Positions 24,111 through 25,945 of a stretch of 25,945 nucleotides of DNA are shown here, in pieces. The DNA is taken from NCBI GenBank assembly GCA_025997955.1, contig BNVH01000057.1:1-25945 (forward strand). The letters are read 5' to 3'. The notes under the pieces are model-generated. The model searched no databases. It was not told the DNA's origin and saw only the letters and a program-made list of their open reading frames with translations. The DNA comes from Synergistales bacterium. Lineage in GTDB: Bacteria; Synergistota; Synergistia; Synergistales; Aminobacteriaceae. Position numbers and translations under genes: made by a program. Numbering within the stretch: position 1 is the stretch's first letter; each line of letters starts with the position of its first letter.

Positions 24111-24623
24111 TTACAAACAAAAATCTTTTTTTTGCGGAGCCCAGTGGTGCATCATTCGGATAACACGAGGAACCCACGCAAAACTTTTGACCTTGAGATT
24201 GCCCAAAGAAGGTAAAAATTCGTAAATAAAATCAAAGAGTTGTTCGTTGTTTTTGAAATTGACATGCAGTGAAATTTCGTTACTGTCGAGCTGTCGTCCT
24301 GAGGCAAGGTAGACGACCTCCGAACAATCCAGTAGTTTCTCCATGATTTCTTCCTGGCGGTTCAGAGAAACTTCCAAAAAAACATCAGCTCCCACCACAT
24401 ATCCAAAGGGGACGGGATCAATATAAACATTGAAATGAATAACGCCGTTCTCGACTAAACGCTCAATGTGGCGACGCACGGTTCGCCCCGCTACGCCAAG
24501 CATGTCGGCTATTTCGGTTGTCGACGCCCGAGCGTTTTTTTTCAGTTCGGAGATAATCCTGAAATCCAGTTCATCGTAAAGAAATTTTCGCGCCGGCATA
24601 AATGTAACGTCACCTACTTTCAT
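24111..24623 (-). CDS. AsnC/Lrp-family transcriptional regulator
   Basis: A protein of up to 170 residues. The N-terminal helix-turn-helix shows DELDFRIISELKKNARASTTEIADMLGVAGRTVRRHIERLVENGVI (region about 17-62), the standard AsnC-type domain, followed by an effector domain with the RAM-like alternating beta/alpha pattern (VVGADVFLEVSL onward). The ATG at 24623 lacks a ribosome site; the in-frame ATG at 24599, with AGGTGA ten bases upstream, is a credible alternative giving 162 residues. It heads the long minus-strand operon, so it probably senses the pathway's amino-acid-like substrate or product and controls the operon promoter, where two palindromes lie at 24753-24780 and 24835-24856. Confidence 0.85.
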   Translation of the reverse strand: MKVGDVTFMPARKFLYDELDFRIISELKKNARASTTEIADMLGVAGRTVRRHIERLVENGVIHFNVYIDPVPFGYVVGADVFLEVSLNRQEEIMEKLLDCSEVVYLASGRQLDSNEISLHVNFKNNEQLFDFIYEFLPSLGNLKVKSFAWVPRVIRMMHHWAPQKKDFCL

Positions 24624-24752
24624 CTTGTGTATGGGTTAAGCGTTGCTTAATAAGTTGCCGAATCAAGATTGCTCGGTTCCAGAAACTCTTAGTGAAAAAG
24701 AATGAAAAAAGAGTGAAAGACATGGATAAAGTTTTTAATTAAACCATCACTT

Positions 24753-24780
24753 TAGTTCAGTATTTAAATACTGCGAACTA
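24753..24780. promoter_or_regulatory. operator-like palindrome upstream of the AsnC/Lrp-type gene
   Basis: CAGTATTTAAATACTG (24758-24773) is a perfect 16-bp palindrome, extended by TAGTT and AACTA arms with a two-base interruption. It lies just downstream of the -10 element of a predicted minus-strand promoter, a position suited to repression. AsnC/Lrp proteins favour AT-rich dyads, so autoregulation by the adjacent gene is plausible. Confidence 0.55.
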
Positions 24781-24788
24781 TGCGGAGT

Positions 24789-24817
24789 ATTTTATGGTCT
24801 GTATAGAGAAAAGTAAA
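24789..24817 (-). promoter_or_regulatory. candidate promoter of the regulator/P-protein-like operon
   Basis: On the minus strand TTTACT (24817-24812), a 17-base spacer and TAAAAT (24794-24789). A second candidate lies upstream (TTGCGA, 18 bases, TAAAAT) with its -10 inside the dyad at 24835-24856. Which is used cannot be told from sequence. Confidence 0.4.
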
Positions 24818-24834
24818 GGCTATTTAAGGATATT

Positions 24835-24856
24835 TAATGTCCATTTTAGGACATTA
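24835..24856. promoter_or_regulatory. dyad symmetry TAATGTCC-n6-GGACATTA
   Basis: A perfect 8-bp inverted repeat with a six-base AT spacer, about 80 bases from the first palindrome, in the same regulatory region. It overlaps one of the two promoter candidates for the minus-strand operon. Confidence 0.4.
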
Positions 24857-24885
24857 TTAAAAACTCTCGCAAGGGGATATTTCAT

Positions 24886-24918
24886 TTAAAAAATAAAAGG
24901 AGCGCGGAAAGTCCGCGC
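24886..24918 (-). terminator. intrinsic terminator, minus strand
   Basis: A 7-bp GC stem (GCGCGGA/TCCGCGC) with a three-base loop, followed on the minus strand by TCCTTTTATTTTTT. It would insulate the regulator operon from transcription entering from the right. Confidence 0.6.
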
Positions 24919-24951
24919 GGGCTGAAAACTTCAAAATTTACAAACAGCATG

Positions 24952-24981
24952 TTGCGGATGTGCGCAAATGTCTGTTATAAT
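24952..24981 (+). promoter_or_regulatory. extended -10 promoter
   Basis: TTGCGG (24952-24957), an 18-base spacer and a consensus TATAAT (24976-24981) preceded by TGT, an extended -10. The predicted start is near 24988, leading into the structured stretch that ends at the terminator at 25114-25158. Confidence 0.6.
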
Positions 24982-24985
24982 AAAG

Positions 24986-25158
24986 CCGCTTGGGCAAGGT
25001 CAAGCGGCGGTCAAAAGGCTGCCCAAGCGAGGTCTCAACCTCACCGGGACTTACGCCCAAGTGAAATTAAGAGACATTGCGCGTTTTGACAATGCGGATA
25101 AGTTCCGCGATGGCTCGTATTAGTTCTGCCAGAGCTAATGCGAGTTCCTTATTTTTTT
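24986..25158 (+). ncRNA. candidate structured small RNA of about 170 nt (or decayed small ORF)
   Basis: A strong promoter upstream and an intrinsic terminator downstream define a short transcription unit with no good ribosome site. Several local hairpins can form: GCCGCTTG/CAAGCGGC (24985-25008), an alternative longer pairing CGCTTGGGCA/TGCCCAAGCG that excludes the first, GAGGT/ACCTC, CATTG/CAATG and GCGGA/TCCGC. The two exclusive pairings are reminiscent of a switching RNA. Against this, one frame is open from an ATG at 24968 to a TAG at 25121-25123 (51 codons, protein-like, including GLNLTGTYAQVKLRDIARFD); its ATG lies upstream of the -10 element and has no ribosome site. It does not match tmRNA, RNase P RNA, SRP RNA or a 6S-type long hairpin. 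Confidence 0.4.
25114..25158 (+). terminator. intrinsic terminator, plus strand
   Basis: CTCGTATTAG pairs with CTAATGCGAG (10 bp, one wobble) around an 11-base loop, followed by TTCCTTATTTTTTT. It ends the predicted small transcript. Confidence 0.75.
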
Positions 25159-25232
25159 ACACGGTAGCAATGAAATTTCAGAAATTAGACACAGGGCCGT
25201 TTCATAAAAAATTTCATGCTTAACAAGAATGC

Positions 25233-25281
25233 ACAAAAGGGAAGCCTCCCGCGTTTCGCGAGTTTGCGGCTTCCCTTTTTG
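25233..25281. terminator. bidirectional intrinsic terminator
   Basis: AAAAGGGAAGCC pairs with GGCTTCCCTTTT around a loop that itself contains a short CGCG hairpin. T-runs occur on both strands. On the minus strand it lies about 40 bases after the Rpn-type fragment's stop codon. Confidence 0.8.
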
Positions 25282-25320
25282 CTGTTTTGCAATGCTTTAG
25301 GCTGTATAGCTTCTTGTTTA

Positions 25321-25695
25321 CTATTGAGGAACTAATGTTTGGAGCTTATCTATCGGCAATTCAGCAATCTCGGCAACTTCCAGCAACGTCATGCCGCGCG
25401 CCAACAACTTTCGCGCCACATCAAAAGCCTTTTCGGCTTTACCTTCGGCTTTACCTTCAGCTTTACCTTCCTTGATGCCTTTCTTGATACCTCTTAGTTC
25501 CGCTTCTTCCGAATAGGTCAAAATTCTGTCCTGTAACATTACATCCCTCTCCTTGAACTCAGTGTATTGAGCAAACAGTTCTCTGTATAACCGCTCCATA
25601 TGATCCAGCACTATACGCTTGTCAGCTTCGCTCACTAAGCCGGACGCCTCGGCGCGGTCCGCCGTCTCTACAAGTTCGTCCACAATGGTCTTCAT
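25321..25695 (-). CDS. C-terminal fragment of an Rpn/PD-(D/E)XK-transposase-like protein
   Basis: A 124-residue frame that resembles only the C-terminal part of the Rpn/PD-(D/E)XK 'transposase-like' family: charged helices, then a low-complexity GKAEGKAEGKAE linker (77-88 region) and a terminal helix pair LLARGMTLLEVAEIAELPIDKLQ, which commonly closes these proteins. The N-terminal nuclease domain is absent. The frame begins only 17 bases after group II intron domain V, so the intron probably cut the original gene or a rearrangement joined them. The GAGGGG before the ATG belongs to the intron end and could act as a ribosome site. It may be a remnant rather than a working gene. Confidence 0.6.
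   Translation of the reverse strand: MKTIVDELVETADRAEASGLVSEADKRIVLDHMERLYRELFAQYTEFKERDVMLQDRILTYSEEAELRGIKKGIKEGKAEGKAEGKAEKAFDVARKLLARGMTLLEVAEIAELPIDKLQTLVPQ
25432..25471. repeat. 12-bp tandem repeat, about three units, in the Rpn-type fragment
   Basis: The minus-strand unit is GGTAAAGCCGAA (one unit has GGTAAAGCTGAA), encoding Gly-Lys-Ala-Glu. Being a multiple of three, slippage would change linker length without breaking the frame. Confidence 0.7.
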
Positions 25696-25703
25696 CTCTA
25701 CTG

Positions 25704-25945
25704 CCCCTCACGGAACCGTACTTGCGGTTTTCCCGCATACGGCTCTTCAAATCAGCTTCGGTTCAACAGTCCATATGTCTTTCGTCAGGCGCGGTTTCAC
25801 TATGTAGTAGTTCCATATCCAATGTCAACAACTTAAGCATCAAGAACAAACCTTTCTGTTGTGGTGGTATTTAGTCTGTCGTGGATTGGACGGTCTGTCG
25901 ACAGATCGATTGGAGCGTACAGGCGTTACCGCTCTTTTGATTTCC
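25704..25945 (-). mobile_element. group II intron, 3' part (runs off right edge)
   Basis: Domain V at 25713-25745 identifies the element. The stretch upstream of it on the minus strand (25746-25945) has no long open frame; it contains GAACCGAAGCTGATTTGAAG just before domain V, typical of the domain IV-V junction. The intron-encoded reverse transcriptase, if present, would lie to the right of the window. I do not see a domain VI hairpin with a bulged adenosine after domain V, so the 3' end may be truncated. Confidence 0.65.
25713..25745 (-). ncRNA. group II intron domain V
   Basis: The 33-nt hairpin begins GAGCCGTA with the catalytic AGC triad, has an inner TGCGG/CCGCA helix with a GAAAA loop (one base longer than the usual GNRA tetraloop), a two-base AG bulge, and closes with TACGGTTC. 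Confidence 0.8.

Noticed and set aside
24046..24980. Glycine riboswitch controlling the P-protein-like genes.
   Set aside because: Looked for the tandem aptamer core upstream of the regulator and between regulator and GcvPA-like gene on the minus strand; not seen.
24986..25158. 6S RNA.
   Set aside because: Length and flanking signals fit, but the ends do not pair into the long hairpin with a central bubble that defines 6S RNA.
25432..25471. CRISPR-like repeat.
   Set aside because: Units are 12 bp, directly adjacent without spacers and encode a Gly-Lys-Ala-Glu linker.

Overview
The window most likely comes from a Synergistota (Synergistetes) bacterium, probably a gut or other anaerobic amino-acid fermenter. 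The best evidence is the C-terminus of the large secreted protein at 5435-9364, which carries the GGGC-[DN]-AG plus hydrophobic stretch pattern of the Synergist-CTERM sorting domain. A TRAP transporter, a CoA-transferase and a P-protein-like pair fit that lifestyle. Assignment to the phylum is inference; no rRNA or other marker gene is present.

Layout. (1) 1-1371, minus strand: two overlapping beta-class DNA methyltransferases, the second running off the left edge. (2) 1372-3060: a gene-poor stretch with a possible HepT-like remnant, then a heavily frameshifted ISL3-family insertion sequence. (3) 3087-9364, plus strand: a 7TMR-DISM sensor with a phospho-acceptor histidine but no ATPase domain, an overlapping OmpR-type response regulator, and a 1.3-kaa FG-GAP-repeat surface protein. 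This block lies between two near-identical 529-bp direct repeats, both pieces of the same decayed ISL3 element (2317-2845 and 9628-10156). (4) 10247-10704, minus strand: a complete tRNA operon (Val-Asp-Phe-Gly) with a consensus promoter and an intrinsic terminator. (5) 10772-12283, minus strand: an acetyl/succinyl-CoA:acetate CoA-transferase-type gene. (6) 12349-24623, minus strand: eleven co-directional genes read in the order AsnC/Lrp-type regulator, P-protein-like pair (GcvPA-like, GcvPB-like), UcpA-like SDR, zinc MDR dehydrogenase, AcoX-like ATP-NAD-kinase-fold protein, DUF819 membrane protein, M20 amidohydrolase, and TRAP DctP-DctQ-DctM, closed by a strong terminator. (7) 24640-25945: operator-like palindromes, a candidate small RNA with its own promoter and terminator, a C-terminal fragment of an Rpn/PD-(D/E)XK-type protein, and the 3' end of a group II intron marked by domain V.

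The most interesting system is region 6. The two P-protein halves keep the PLP lysine but have lost or changed most signature motifs of true glycine decarboxylase, and no H-, T- or L-protein gene is nearby. They are packaged with two dehydrogenases, an amidohydrolase, two transporters and a dedicated regulator. This looks like a self-contained uptake and catabolic pathway for an amino-acid-like compound, perhaps taken up N-acylated, with a P-protein-fold enzyme doing a reaction other than classical glycine cleavage. The substrate cannot be read from sequence alone. A second oddity is the two-component pair in which the 'kinase' has no catalytic domain, located beside a large surface protein and bracketed by repeats that could allow loss or amplification of the block.
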